Shown piece by piece: positions 1-8,429 of a stretch of 64,000 nucleotides of DNA. Source of the stretch: CAWCCP01 sp963701245 (GTDB taxonomy: Bacteria > Patescibacteriota > Saccharimonadia > Saccharimonadales > UBA4665); the NCBI GenBank assembly GCA_963701245.1, contig OY969576.1:434001-498000 (forward strand), read 5' to 3'. The notes below the pieces were generated by a model. It was not told where the DNA came from, ran no database searches, and saw only the letters and a list, made by a program, of their open reading frames with translations. Numbering within the stretch: the first letter of the stretch is position 1; the number at the start of each line of letters is the position of its first letter. The translations under genes and the position numbers were made by a program.

Positions 1-270
1 CGACAAGATAGATCGGGACATATTATCCTTGAATTTTCCGTTCAGCTTGAAATACTTGTCGACGGTCACTGGCGAAAAGCCATGCGTTTCGATTCGAGCC
101 ATGATCAACCCCATAGGCACGTATTTTATCCAGATGGCAATGAGTACAAAGAGGCAATGGTTGCTCAAGACAATAACACTGCCTTTACTGAAGCTCAGCA
201 TATAGTAGCCGAATCTTTTATGTCTATCCACGAGCGATATATAACTTACTTAGAGAGGATGGTACAATAA
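1..270 (+). CDS. DUF7718-like small protein (5' end outside window)
   Basis: The reading frame is open from the first base of the window, so this is the 3' part of a gene whose start lies upstream. The visible 89 residues read as a compact beta-rich protein: an ILEFSVQLE strand, then DGHWRKAMRFDSSHD, HRHVFYPDG, and a helical C-terminus with AEQ/IVAESF-like residues. This order (query of a 'given weight' strand, then R-x-D-x-x-H, then a HxH plus D-G turn) resembles the DUF7718 family, but that assignment is from memory and moderate. An internal ATG at 82 is not needed as a start. Four bases separate its stop from the next gene, a DUF5647-like protein. The two are probably co-transcribed, and such paired small genes are often toxin-antitoxin-like, although nothing here proves that. 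Confidence 0.65.
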   Translation, partial: RQDRSGHIILEFSVQLEILVDGHWRKAMRFDSSHDQPHRHVFYPDGNEYKEAMVAQDNNTAFTEAQHIVAESFMSIHERYITYLERMVQ

Positions 271-274
271 AGTT

Positions 275-523
275 ATGAGTGAAGCATTTATCAAGAAGAA
301 TACGAAGTTATCTCTTGAATTTGACGACTACTTGTCTAAGCACCCTGATCTCTTTGAGGCTATACCCAACGGAGCGTATATAGTTATTGCTGTGCAAGAA
401 GACAACCAATTTAACGCCCAAAGCCTCTCACTTATTAGAGACAGGCGCCACAAGAAGATTGTCGAAGCTCGCAAGGTTGGTGCATCCTGGCACGTTCAAC
501 CGTTGCAGTTAACTACTGCTTAA
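275..523 (+). CDS. DUF5647-like small protein
   Basis: An 82-residue soluble protein. Its layout is a short N-terminal helix with LSLEFDDYLSKHPDLFEAIPNGA, a hydrophobic strand (YIVIAV), then a charged segment and a final strand. The 'EFD.Y...HP.....IP.GA.....' pattern is what I associate with DUF5647, a small family that often lies directly downstream of DUF7718-like genes. It starts 4 nt after the previous stop, so translation is probably coupled. No catalytic motif is visible. A role as one half of a toxin-antitoxin-like pair is possible but unproven. Confidence 0.65.
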   Translation: MSEAFIKKNTKLSLEFDDYLSKHPDLFEAIPNGAYIVIAVQEDNQFNAQSLSLIRDRRHKKIVEARKVGASWHVQPLQLTTA

Positions 524-568
524 TTCTTAGTCCTCTTGGCTTCTACGTAGCGCCGCTATGCTGTCAGT

Positions 569-673
569 ATGTCTACCTCCAAGATAAAGCCACTTACTGA
601 TAACCAACGCATGGCACATCTCAACAATGATAGCGTACTTGAGTTGTATGTAACCGAAGAACCTATATTGTGA
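569..673 (+). CDS. very short protein, homologous to the one at 4941
   Basis: A 34-residue frame starting MSTSKIKPLTDNQRMAHL. I call it real because the same arrangement occurs a second time, at 4941, where the peptide begins MLGPKKKSLTDKERQAF. In both, a TATGCT/TATACT box lies exactly 6 nt before the ATG and the flanking bases (GC before the box, GT before the ATG) are conserved. Both would therefore give leaderless transcripts. This copy is shorter than the other and may be truncated. Function is unknown. Confidence 0.4.
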   Translation: MSTSKIKPLTDNQRMAHLNNDSVLELYVTEEPIL

Positions 674-696
674 AATTAATTGGCTAGTAACACTAC

Positions 697-2289
697 TTAA
701 TACGCTACAGCGGCGGCTCTAATTGCCTGACGATTATCAGTTTCAAAGGCATAGAGACATTGAATCATTTCCCTTAATAGCGGGTTTTTCGGTTCAAAGT
801 CATAGAACGCCAAAGCTTGGTTAATAGCATTTGGTCTATCAAGGATGTAGTTTAGACCATTTATAAAATCGGATGACGGGAATAGCTTGACGTTACGCCG
901 AACACTTACTGGCAGAGTCGCAACCATTCGCTGATACTCGGTTCTACTGGCTGAATAATCTGTTACCAGTTCGTTAATAGTTGCCTCCATAGTTGCGACC
1001 GAAATGCCGTCGCCGGAAGTGTGCATATCTAAAATGATAAGAGCGTTGGCAATATTGCGGGCTAACGAATCCGTGACACCTGGAAATTGATACATCGGTT
1101 GTTGCTCGCCACTCACGAAAGCTCTTAACAGTGACCTATAACCTTGACCATACGTTTTGGCGGCTTTTGGCGTCACGACCCAGTCCTCATCAATTTTTTC
1201 GACATGTTGACGAAGTTTGTCCAATGATTCGAGCCGTGGTTCAATTGGATCTGGTTCAAGTATCGTTGCTGATTCACGGGGCTCCATGGTACGTTCAGGT
1301 ATTCGGTCTCGATGCCCTTTAAGTTCAGCGCTATTCATCGCCGGATCAGTACTAATAAAAGCTTGCACTTGAGGCAAATCCAGTACGTTATCGACGAGTG
1401 TCGATAGATTGTTCCTATAGTCAGGTGCCCAGAAATTCTGATTGGTCGTGGTGTTTCTGATAAAAGCACCTAAAAAGACAGCTGCCGGGTAAAGCTCACG
1501 TAGTCGTGCAAATTGCCACTCATCTGATTTATGTTCACTTAAGATGGAGCGAATCTCGGCGTGTAGAGTCTGCTCCATCAGATGAACAGCTCGTGGTGTT
1601 TGTTCTGGGTCTGTGATAAACATGTCTGATCGGAGTGTTAACATGGCAACTTGAGCCACGGTCAGCGCCGACAAATAGTTAAAAGTGCTATCTCGAAGTT
1701 GTGCCGTCTGTTCGACAGCAAGCTCCGGCTGGACGCCCAATTGTTCTATAAGCTCTGTTCTTGATAAATCATTAGCAGCTTTGTATACCGGAATTAAAAA
1801 GTTAGTGTATTTTGGTTGATGTATGCGTCCAAAGAATTCTATACGGGGAGTTGGAAAAGTTGCTTCTAAACCCGAAGGTGTGTCCGATAGCGTATTATGC
1901 AGCCAGGCAAAGTAGAGTGCATATTGTAAAGGGCTGAATGAGTTACTCAAAATATTGTTCGTCATTTCGCTTGGATCATGATCCATTCGGCGATCAAGAA
2001 TTTCTGCTTTTGAGATGCTGCCACCGTAGACTGCAACTGATCGAGGAGCGGGCAGTTCTAATGATGACAATTCGGTATCCACTAACGGGCCACCCATAAA
2101 TCGAAATTGTCGTATTAGATAAGAACGGTCACCAACAAATCTGTCAGCAAATTGTATATACGGCATAACTGTCGTATTTGGATAAAGTTGCTTCGGAAGC
2201 GCTGCAGTAAAATCTACCGCAACTGGTATATCTAGAATTGTCGCACCAGTTTCCGCCTCTATCACTGATTCAATTGCTGCAACTGACAT
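697..2289 (-). CDS. hypothetical protein, 530 aa
   Basis: A large soluble protein with no signal peptide, membrane segment or motif I recognise. It is rich in predicted helices, with a Pro/Glu-rich linker around residues 320-350 (EPRESATILEPDPIEPRLES), suggesting two domains. The ATG at 2289 is supported by a TAGAGT -10 box (2296-2301, minus strand) exactly 6 nt upstream, which predicts a leaderless transcript. It is flanked by small plus-strand genes and a minus-strand oxidoreductase. Base composition is slightly richer in G+C than the AT-rich operons further right, as for other unknown genes in this first section. I do not assign a function. Confidence 0.8.
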   Translation of the reverse strand: MSVAAIESVIEAETGATILDIPVAVDFTAALPKQLYPNTTVMPYIQFADRFVGDRSYLIRQFRFMGGPLVDTELSSLELPAPRSVAVYGGSISKAEILDRRMDHDPSEMTNNILSNSFSPLQYALYFAWLHNTLSDTPSGLEATFPTPRIEFFGRIHQPKYTNFLIPVYKAANDLSRTELIEQLGVQPELAVEQTAQLRDSTFNYLSALTVAQVAMLTLRSDMFITDPEQTPRAVHLMEQTLHAEIRSILSEHKSDEWQFARLRELYPAAVFLGAFIRNTTTNQNFWAPDYRNNLSTLVDNVLDLPQVQAFISTDPAMNSAELKGHRDRIPERTMEPRESATILEPDPIEPRLESLDKLRQHVEKIDEDWVVTPKAAKTYGQGYRSLLRAFVSGEQQPMYQFPGVTDSLARNIANALIILDMHTSGDGISVATMEATINELVTDYSASRTEYQRMVATLPVSVRRNVKLFPSSDFINGLNYILDRPNAINQALAFYDFEPKNPLLREMIQCLYAFETDNRQAIRAAAVAY

Positions 2290-2396
2290 TGCACTACTCT
2301 AACACATTTGTAATTAAAGTAAATACACTTGCACTGGTGAGTATACCCTCAAGTACTGTAATTCGTAAAGCTTACGCATTTAAAGTATAGATTGGA

Positions 2397-3839
2397 CTAA
2401 TCGGGGCGTGATTTTGCAGAGCTTGTTATATTTATCGCAAGTAGTTTACGAAGGTCTGTTTTCAAACGCCTACGGAAAGCCGTTCCAAGTGGCGCATGAT
2501 ACTGCCGCCTGACTGTGACCTTGTCGTACAAGTTCTCGAAGATAATGTTCGCATTGTATTTGTCACGCAAGTTATCGTAATGCATCTGGTCGTATAGCTG
2601 CCAGAATTCATCCCTAGTGTAGTAAGCATGGGCGTATAAGGTCTTCCGACCATTTAATCGAAAGACCTCCTGTTCGATCTTGCGGTTTATGGCCACGAAT
2701 TCTTCGAAATCCTTGCTCTTTGCCTTACCCCACACGCCAACATTGATAACCATCGGGTCTTCTGTGAAGCTGAGGCCAAACTTATCGAGTGATTCGCCGC
2801 TTGGCTTCAATGGAAGTAACCAAAGTGGGTATATGTCTAACTTGTGGTCGATGTAATTCAGGAGCTCTTGAATTGTGCTGCGGGGCATGCAAATGTCCTG
2901 GATAACATAGCGCTGTGACATATCGGTTACGTGGAGCCATGTGTACAGCTTACGAGTATGCATTTCACCATCAAGGAGCCAGCGCGTCAGCCTGTTAAAA
3001 GGAATGCGGAATAAACTAAAGGCTTGCCGTCCCATCCAAAACGCTCCCCGATCATAGCGGAAGAGATAATCTTTGAGCGGAATGTATTCTTCATAGCGCT
3101 CGTGTTTGTCTGCTATCTGCTTGGCATGCTGATAGAACCAGGGGTCACTTCTACCGAGAAAAGTAGTGATAGGTCCGTCAGCCTTATCAGTGAATGAGCC
3201 CGACATAATGACGCCTCGGTTTGGGCTAAATAAAATACCGTCAACGAAATCAACTGAACGATGCGCTTCCGCTTCCAGCTTTGTGATTGCAGCTTTGTGT
3301 GAGTTGGTCCGCTGGTAAACGAGCTTGACATACTCAGGAGCGGAAACCAACTTGAGTTTAACGAGCGTCATGACGCCTAACGTGCCATAAGTACACGCTG
3401 TACCCCAAAATAGTTCGGGGTGGATAGTGCGAGACACGGTCAGCTTTCGACCATCGCCCAAGATCATCTCATACTCAAGGGCCGTTTCATGGAAGCCGCC
3501 CCACTTGAATGCGCTGCTTTCAGCTGCACCGCCCTGAATGCCGCCGCCAACAGTGATGCCTGGAAACTCCATCACTACCGGTGGCATTAATCCTTTCTCA
3601 AGCGTCGCATCAACTAACGCATCCATTGATACACTCGGCTCAACCAAGACGTACTTCTCTGCGGCATTTACCTCTAGTACGTGGTTAAGCCCACTAGTGT
3701 CTACAATGCGTCCATGTTGAAATTTTGGCGGTCGAGTCGAATTACTAGCTCCGTGAAAGATACGAATCTTTTGCCCACGTTCGTAAAAGGATCTAACTTC
3801 TGATTGAATCTTTCTAACGGTTTTGTTGTGTTGTTCCAT
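2397..3839 (-). CDS. FAD-binding oxidoreductase, DHCR24/DWARF1-like
   Basis: A 480-residue flavoprotein. The N-terminal half is a PCMH-type FAD domain: a substrate-independent strand pair (residues ~45-80), then GITVGGGIQGG at about 94-104, the loop that wraps the FAD pyrophosphate, and GTLGVMTLVKLKL near 165-177. The C-terminal half matches the cap region of delta-24-sterol-reductase-like oxidases, including YPLWLLPLKPSGE and the ending with YAHAYYTRDEFWQLYD. No His/Cys in the FAD loop suggests a non-covalent flavin. I chose ATG 3839 over an upstream TTG (3863), because 3839 lies just after the stop of the preceding gene and a TATAAT box sits at 3863-3868. The substrate is unknown; a sterol is unlikely, a sugar or polyprenyl substrate is possible. 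Confidence 0.85.
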   Translation of the reverse strand: MEQHNKTVRKIQSEVRSFYERGQKIRIFHGASNSTRPPKFQHGRIVDTSGLNHVLEVNAAEKYVLVEPSVSMDALVDATLEKGLMPPVVMEFPGITVGGGIQGGAAESSAFKWGGFHETALEYEMILGDGRKLTVSRTIHPELFWGTACTYGTLGVMTLVKLKLVSAPEYVKLVYQRTNSHKAAITKLEAEAHRSVDFVDGILFSPNRGVIMSGSFTDKADGPITTFLGRSDPWFYQHAKQIADKHERYEEYIPLKDYLFRYDRGAFWMGRQAFSLFRIPFNRLTRWLLDGEMHTRKLYTWLHVTDMSQRYVIQDICMPRSTIQELLNYIDHKLDIYPLWLLPLKPSGESLDKFGLSFTEDPMVINVGVWGKAKSKDFEEFVAINRKIEQEVFRLNGRKTLYAHAYYTRDEFWQLYDQMHYDNLRDKYNANIIFENLYDKVTVRRQYHAPLGTAFRRRLKTDLRKLLAINITSSAKSRPD

Positions 3840-3852
3840 TTGGGAGCCAGTG

Positions 3853-4737
3853 CTATGCCTCAATTATACCTAAAGTGCTCAAGCCTTTTGGATGAATGGG
3901 CTCCTCCGGATCATCCCCATCCTCATCAATCGGCCGCCAGACCTTGCCTTTTACTTCGCTACTCTCAAGCAATTCTTGCAGGGTAGTGGTGGCGAACAGA
4001 ATATCATCCTCCCACGATTCCCTAAGCTCTCTTGCTAATTTTTTTCGCAAGCGCTTTTGTACACTCGTGTTTGGTGAAACCAAAAGGATTGTCGGTAACT
4101 CACTATCTGTCGTTGCCCAGTCGCCACTTCCGGTATAGCTAAAGTACTTTTTCACTCGCCTCACTAACACAAAGTATGGCTGGGTGTCTTCAAAAATGTC
4201 GAGGAAGAACTGTTTCTCGCCACTGTCGATTTTCAATCTGAGGTACGCGCCAGGTAGTGGTTGCGGGAAGTAATCATATTGCTCGTACTTCAAATCGCTC
4301 TTGGTGTAGAACTGTAGCTTAGGCCCGTACTGTGATATGAGTTGCAAGTAAGCGCTTAGGATGTTAAGACAATGAGCAATAAAGTTCTCGGATACGTTCT
4401 TTTCCTTGTAGATGGCTTTGATGTTTATGGGCTCATCTTCATCCCTGTTGTCCAAATCAGCTAGGGCTCTAGCTCCTTTGGGCAGTAGGTAATAGGCCGC
4501 TGGCTTGCCTTTGAGCTTATAACTCTTGTCGTAGCGCTTGGCTATAAGTGCTTGATCTTCCAGAATCTTTAGTCGCTTCTGAACATACTTATTGCTTTTC
4601 TTGTTACTGTTTCTGGCTATCTGTTCACTGCTAGCAAATCTAAATTTATACAGTAGTTCTAATACTTGTAACTGTTCTTGGTTTAATTTTTTTCGGTATT
4701 TTGGTTTATGTTTAACTGTTAAGGTATAAGTAGTCAT
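3853..4737 (-). CDS. replication-relaxation family winged-helix protein (copy 1)
   Basis: A 294-residue protein. Residues ~18-75 form a winged-helix unit (LNQEQLQVLELLYKFRF, then ASSEQIAR and a second helix with VQKRLKILEDQALI), followed by YYLLPKGARAL, the usual end of the wHTH in Replic_Relax (PF13814) proteins. The remaining ~190 residues resemble the family's restriction-endonuclease-like or cargo region, with a Lys/Arg-rich stretch. The family is linked to plasmid and integrative-element replication and mobilisation. A paralogue lies at 12118-12945 with the same order of motifs (QQIAILELLYTFRY, YYLLPDS). The downstream oxidoreductase starts 13 nt after its stop, so both may share a transcript. 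Confidence 0.75.
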   Translation of the reverse strand: MTTYTLTVKHKPKYRKKLNQEQLQVLELLYKFRFASSEQIARNSNKKSNKYVQKRLKILEDQALIAKRYDKSYKLKGKPAAYYLLPKGARALADLDNRDEDEPINIKAIYKEKNVSENFIAHCLNILSAYLQLISQYGPKLQFYTKSDLKYEQYDYFPQPLPGAYLRLKIDSGEKQFFLDIFEDTQPYFVLVRRVKKYFSYTGSGDWATTDSELPTILLVSPNTSVQKRLRKKLARELRESWEDDILFATTTLQELLESSEVKGKVWRPIDEDGDDPEEPIHPKGLSTLGIIEA

Positions 4738-4928
4738 GTTTAGCTATGGTTATGGTTGTTGTGTGAATCATTAACTATTCTTTTTGCCACACCCTCCTAC
4801 CCCTCTATATTAATAGAGTAAAATAGGACAAGATCAAACTAGTGTAACAGGAATGATAGTACAAAGGAAAGTTTGGTATCGGGGGAGTAAGATTTAGCAG
4901 TTCTGAGCAATCAGTGTCACAATGGCGC

Positions 4929-4946
4929 TATACTATCTGTATGCTA
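4929..4946 (+). promoter_or_regulatory. -10 box for leaderless start at 4941
   Basis: TATACT at 4929-4934 followed by 6 nt and ATG. The equivalent site before the small gene at 569 is TATGCT at 557-562, again 6 nt from the ATG. No convincing -35 is seen in either copy. Confidence 0.5.
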
Positions 4947-5189
4947 GGACCAAAGAAAAAGTCCCTTACCGATAAAGAGCGGCAAGCCTTCATAGATAAC
5001 TTGTCGCCTGAAAAGCGAAATTCAGATCCCAAGACTAAGTTTGATAAGCTCATCGAACGCGCTTCAACGACGCCAGTTCCAAAAGACTCGGAGCAATCGG
5101 CTGCTGACGAAGGTTATACCGATACACAAACTCATTCACATAACTCTGGAGATACTTCGGGCTCACGCAGTGATACGTCCCATCAATAG
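4941..5189 (+). CDS. small basic protein, 3' end probably replaced by insertion sequence
   Basis: The reliable part is the first ~42 residues: MLGPKKKSLTDKERQAF, then DNLSPEKR, then KTKFDKLIERAS. This is a charged helical peptide related to the one at 569. I start it at ATG 4941 because of the leaderless -10 box. After about 5050 the frame runs through the 3' end of the antisense transposase gene, and the residues become Ser/Thr/His-rich and uninformative. The simplest reading is that the insertion sequence cut the gene and a chimeric tail is now read to the TAG at 5189. The alternative is that the whole small gene belongs to the element. Function unknown. Confidence 0.4.
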   Translation: MLGPKKKSLTDKERQAFIDNLSPEKRNSDPKTKFDKLIERASTTPVPKDSEQSAADEGYTDTQTHSHNSGDTSGSRSDTSHQ

Positions 5190-5924
5190 AGCGCTTCATT
5201 TGTGACCAGAAGCCCTCGATAGTATTTGTGCTAACACCACCTTTTGAGTACTCCTCTTTGCTGTGATTGATAAATCGGTGCACATATTCCCGCTTCACGC
5301 GGTAGTATATTTTGGATTCATCGGTTTGTATCTGGGTGCCTTGTTTGGCCATAGCTCGAATAAATGGTAGCGCCACACTTGCATCAGCTCGTTTGGTAAC
5401 TACAGCAGTAATTTGCCCGACCTCTTTCTTTTGTTCAACCATGCCGATTACGGCTGTTTTGTTATCCCATTGGCTCTGCTGCTTTGATTTCTTGCGGGTG
5501 CCACCAATGTACGTTTCGTCGATCTCCACAATGCCAGATAGTGGGTTGCCACTCTGTTGCATGAGCCAGCGGATTTGATTGCACATACGCCAGGCGGTTT
5601 TGTAGGTGACGCCGAGATGTCGTTGCAGTTCCATAGCTGACACGCCATTTTTCGAGACAGAGAATAAATACAAAGCATAGAACCACTTGGTGAGTGGTGT
5701 CGGTGAATGATCGAATATCATTTTCGCGGTTGGTGAAAGTGTAAAGCCGCAGTGTGGTTGCTTGCAGCCGTAGGCTTTCTTTTCTTGAGCCGATAGAATT
5801 TGGTTTCCGCACCACAGTGTGGACAGAATTTAAGTTTGCCATAGCGAGCTTGAAAGATAGCATCTAGGCACACGTCGTCGTTCGGATAATCCTTTTGTAG
5901 ATCAACGAGGGTGTACTTCTTCAT
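5050..5924 (-). pseudogene. IS1595-type (ISXO2-like) transposase, one frameshift
   Basis: Two frames make one transposase. The first (from ATG 5924) has a helix with LVDLQKDYPNDD and a zinc ribbon that starts with CPHCGAE. Near 5774-5787, at an A/G-rich run, the frame must move by -1 to keep the second zinc-ribbon half (KAYGCKQPHCGFTLSPTAK). The rest (5721 to 5050) has the winged helix (ELQRHLGVTYKTAWRM) and the DDE core: EIDETYIGG, a QTDESKIY motif, and STNTIEGFWSQMKRS. Normal members are one open frame of about 290 residues. One missing A at AAGAAAAGAAAG would restore it, so this is an inactive copy, a sequencing error, or programmed frameshifting. I could not define the inverted repeats or target duplication with confidence. 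Confidence 0.8.
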
Positions 5925-6040
5925 GCTTACAGTGTATCAATCTGGTTACAGTACGTCAAGGGATAGTCGCCCTTGCACTGGACCTGGTTCAGGGTGAAGA
6001 TATAGTAATAAACTTAAAAATATGGTTTAATAGTATTCCT

Positions 6041-7513
6041 ATGGTATTTGAAGAGTCCTCTCCTGAGTGGTCGGCTGGCCCGGCGGCAAAGCAGCCTGAA
6101 TTGCTGCCAGGCCGACCCTCTTTTTATGTCGACAAGTTGATCGTCAGTGGCATGACATATTTAAACACATATGGCTATCCTGTGACGGTTGAGACGGTGA
6201 GAGACCTTAGTGGTAACCTGCAACGGTCCATACAATTCGCAGATTATGCTGGTCATAGTACCACCGAGCCTAATCAAGATAATGGTTATACTATTGAAGG
6301 TAATAACTTTGACACAAGAAAAGCATTCGCCGTTGTCGAGCGCGACGAATATGGTCGACCAATCCACGTTGTCAGTCATGAGATCGCTAGAAATATAGAA
6401 GGCATGATCGACCTCTCAATGGTCCTTGATAAAGCGGATCAACCGGCCCAAAAGACTAAATTTGATGAAATCGTAGACGGCTATATGGTAGACGAGGAAC
6501 CGGCAGAAAAACGGCAAGAACTGTTTTTTCAATATGATTCTCAGAACGGCCTCTTACATCAAATTGTGTTAGATGCGTATAGTGGCTCTGAACGAACTTA
6601 TCATTCAATTTTTGAAAACTGTTATGACGACCATGGGAGGCGCACTGGCTATATTCGATCACATAGCACTCAAGTTGAAGAAGGTCTTGAAGAAGAACAC
6701 GTGGTTGAAGTCGGGGTAATTTATATGAGTCCACAACGGTGGCAAGCGGTTAGCTATGTAGCCCATGAAGATGGACTAATCCCTTATTCCGTTATAGAAG
6801 GCGATGGGAGCGTGCCCTTTACTAACCAAGATGTCGATTTACAACGGCCAATGCCGCCGCACGACCAAGTTTTTTATCAATTGGCTTTGGAGCCATTGGC
6901 GGCGACTTTGCAGGAAAACGGTAGTCAGGACCCTGACCGGTCGATAGAACTACCTTCTTGGATACCGCTTACTGCTCGCTATGCCATTGCCTCACAGCGT
7001 TTGTCGCTGCATGAGGCGGCAGCTGCACCGCCAATTGAAGCATATCAAGATGCTGACATTCTTTACTGTGACGAAGCACGCTTGCAATTACCGGGCCTTA
7101 AAAGCGATAGTCAAATAGCTGAGTTTATAAATAGCATACGAGCACGGACTATCGTAATACTGCAAACGGAAGGCGTGCAGAGGAAGCATCAGTTTAAAGG
7201 CATTTCGCAAGGTGTAGCGTACTTTAGTATTAAAACGATGGCAGAGGCAGCACTTGCCAATAACCAAAAATTAGCCGCTATTGCGACGTTACATCAAGCA
7301 ATGTCAAGAACGAATGTGGTACCTGAAGATCTGACTATTGCCAGGTATGATCAACGAGCACTGTTTCTGCTTTTTGAATCAATGCAATATTCGTCAGAAC
7401 AGTTTAGAGAGAGCATTCGGTCTCTGGAGCATCTTTTCAGTGATGATGCCCGAGCCGCTTTCCAGTACCTGAGTGGTTTATCTGACTTGCAGATAAAAAG
7501 AGAAGAAGAGTAA
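6041..7513 (+). CDS. hypothetical protein, 490 aa
   Basis: No family recognised. The N-terminal two thirds (residues ~25-290) is rich in beta strands with repeated pieces of the form 'YD..GLL..I..DAYSG', 'YDDHGRRTGYIR' and 'ERDEYGRPIHVVS', reminiscent of YD/RHS-type or antiparallel sheet repeats, but too irregular to assign. The last ~150 residues are helical and may form a separate domain. No signal peptide or membrane segment is seen, so it is probably cytoplasmic. A hairpin with a T-run follows 7 nt after the stop. The next plus-strand genes (FHA protein and a 307-residue unknown) have the same higher G+C style and may form a functional group with it. Confidence 0.8.
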   Translation: MVFEESSPEWSAGPAAKQPELLPGRPSFYVDKLIVSGMTYLNTYGYPVTVETVRDLSGNLQRSIQFADYAGHSTTEPNQDNGYTIEGNNFDTRKAFAVVERDEYGRPIHVVSHEIARNIEGMIDLSMVLDKADQPAQKTKFDEIVDGYMVDEEPAEKRQELFFQYDSQNGLLHQIVLDAYSGSERTYHSIFENCYDDHGRRTGYIRSHSTQVEEGLEEEHVVEVGVIYMSPQRWQAVSYVAHEDGLIPYSVIEGDGSVPFTNQDVDLQRPMPPHDQVFYQLALEPLAATLQENGSQDPDRSIELPSWIPLTARYAIASQRLSLHEAAAAPPIEAYQDADILYCDEARLQLPGLKSDSQIAEFINSIRARTIVILQTEGVQRKHQFKGISQGVAYFSIKTMAEAALANNQKLAAIATLHQAMSRTNVVPEDLTIARYDQRALFLLFESMQYSSEQFRESIRSLEHLFSDDARAAFQYLSGLSDLQIKREEE

Positions 7514-7520
7514 AACAGTC

Positions 7521-7540
7521 AGTACGTCAGTACTATTTTT
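7521..7540 (+). terminator. probable intrinsic terminator
   Basis: AGTAC, loop GTCA, GTACT, then A and TTTTT. It lies 8 nt after the stop of the 490-residue gene. The stem is short (5 bp), so strength is uncertain. Confidence 0.5.
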
Positions 7541-7711
7541 ATATCTACTAGCTAGGGACATTCTACCTAAAGAAGATGCGCGGATTGCTGCGTTCTTAAG
7601 TGAGCACTGTACTATGTTTCAACAAAAGGTAATTGTTTTTCAGGGCGCAACTTTTGCAACAGCTTTACTAGGGTAGAGGGCAGTATTATTGACTAATAAG
7701 CTTATAAATTG

Positions 7712-7726
7712 TAAAATATTATTATG
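7712..7726 (+). promoter_or_regulatory. -10 box for leaderless FHA gene
   Basis: TAAAAT at 7712-7717, preceded by TTG, and exactly 6 nt before the ATG at 7724. The spacing predicts transcription starting at or next to the A of the ATG. Confidence 0.5.
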
Positions 7727-8383
7727 TCTGGTTTTAATAATCTGTTTGAAACAATGTCGCGATTCGATCTCGCTCAAGATTATTCGAATGTATTACTGAG
7801 CGATGCTGGTGAATTGGAAGTACCGAACACGATTCAACACCCACTCTATCTGCTGCTTGGTCAGGATGTAGTGCTCTTAACTATCATGCAGGGTGGCGCG
7901 GCTTTTGCGACACCTGGCACGCACGGTGATGAAGTAGTTGGCTATACGCTTGAAAACTTAACGGCTGGCACAACTGATGCCGCCCTGCTGTTTGATAATG
8001 AGAGAGTGGACGCGAGTTCGATAGGTAACAGTCAAGCGAATGAGCGCTTCAAAGTCTGGGGTGGAAAGGTGCTCACCTTAGGCCGGGATCTTGATTGTAC
8101 GCCTGACCTGCAGTTTAGCGAGTCGGTGAGTCGGATACATGCCCAAATTCGAACCGGTAATATGCGGGGTCAGTTACATTTTCAGGATCTCGACAGCCGT
8201 AATGGGACTTCTGTGTATGTTCACCCACATGATGTAGCGTTAATTAGTCCACCACGACGTACCCTTCGTTTTATGCCAGGTGGTTTACCAAAACCAGTGG
8301 CTCAAGTGGAGCAGCGCTGGTTGCGACCACCGATTGAAAAAGCGCCTATCTTATCGCTCGCGACCACCGATTTGGCTCGTTAA
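7724..8383 (+). CDS. FHA-domain protein
   Basis: A 219-residue cytoplasmic protein. The C-terminal half is a forkhead-associated domain with all signature residues: LGR at 119-121, SRIH at 136-139 (the Ser and His loops that bind phosphothreonine) and DSRNGT at 157-162. Residues 1-105 form a separate region of unknown type, with a hydrophobic strand pair around 40-55. FHA domains read phosphothreonine marks set by Ser/Thr kinases; no such kinase is visible in this window. The next gene starts 46 nt downstream on the same strand. Its role is probably as an adaptor in a signalling or assembly step, but the partner cannot be named. Confidence 0.85.
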   Translation: MSGFNNLFETMSRFDLAQDYSNVLLSDAGELEVPNTIQHPLYLLLGQDVVLLTIMQGGAAFATPGTHGDEVVGYTLENLTAGTTDAALLFDNERVDASSIGNSQANERFKVWGGKVLTLGRDLDCTPDLQFSESVSRIHAQIRTGNMRGQLHFQDLDSRNGTSVYVHPHDVALISPPRRTLRFMPGGLPKPVAQVEQRWLRPPIEKAPILSLATTDLAR

Positions 8384-8429
8384 GCCTAGTAGCGACGGAG
8401 TGATTGTTATGTAATTTTACGAGACCAAG

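Noticed and set aside
1131..1322. Antisense frames over long genes, such as this one and similar frames over the FAD oxidase, GlcD-like and GT4 genes.
   Set aside because: They mirror the real gene on the other strand, have no ribosome site or -10 box, and show no protein-like motif.
4827..5000. Possible left inverted repeat of the IS1595 element (GGACAAGATCAAACTAGTGTAAC) against the right side near 5950-5990.
   Set aside because: Similarity is partial and no 8-bp target duplication could be matched, so the ends were not annotated.
7541..7676. Open plus-strand frame with protein-like sequence (LLARDILPKEDARIAAFLSE and on to a TAG).
   Set aside because: It has no start codon in a sensible place and begins inside the terminator hairpin. 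It could be a gene remnant, but nothing supports a product.
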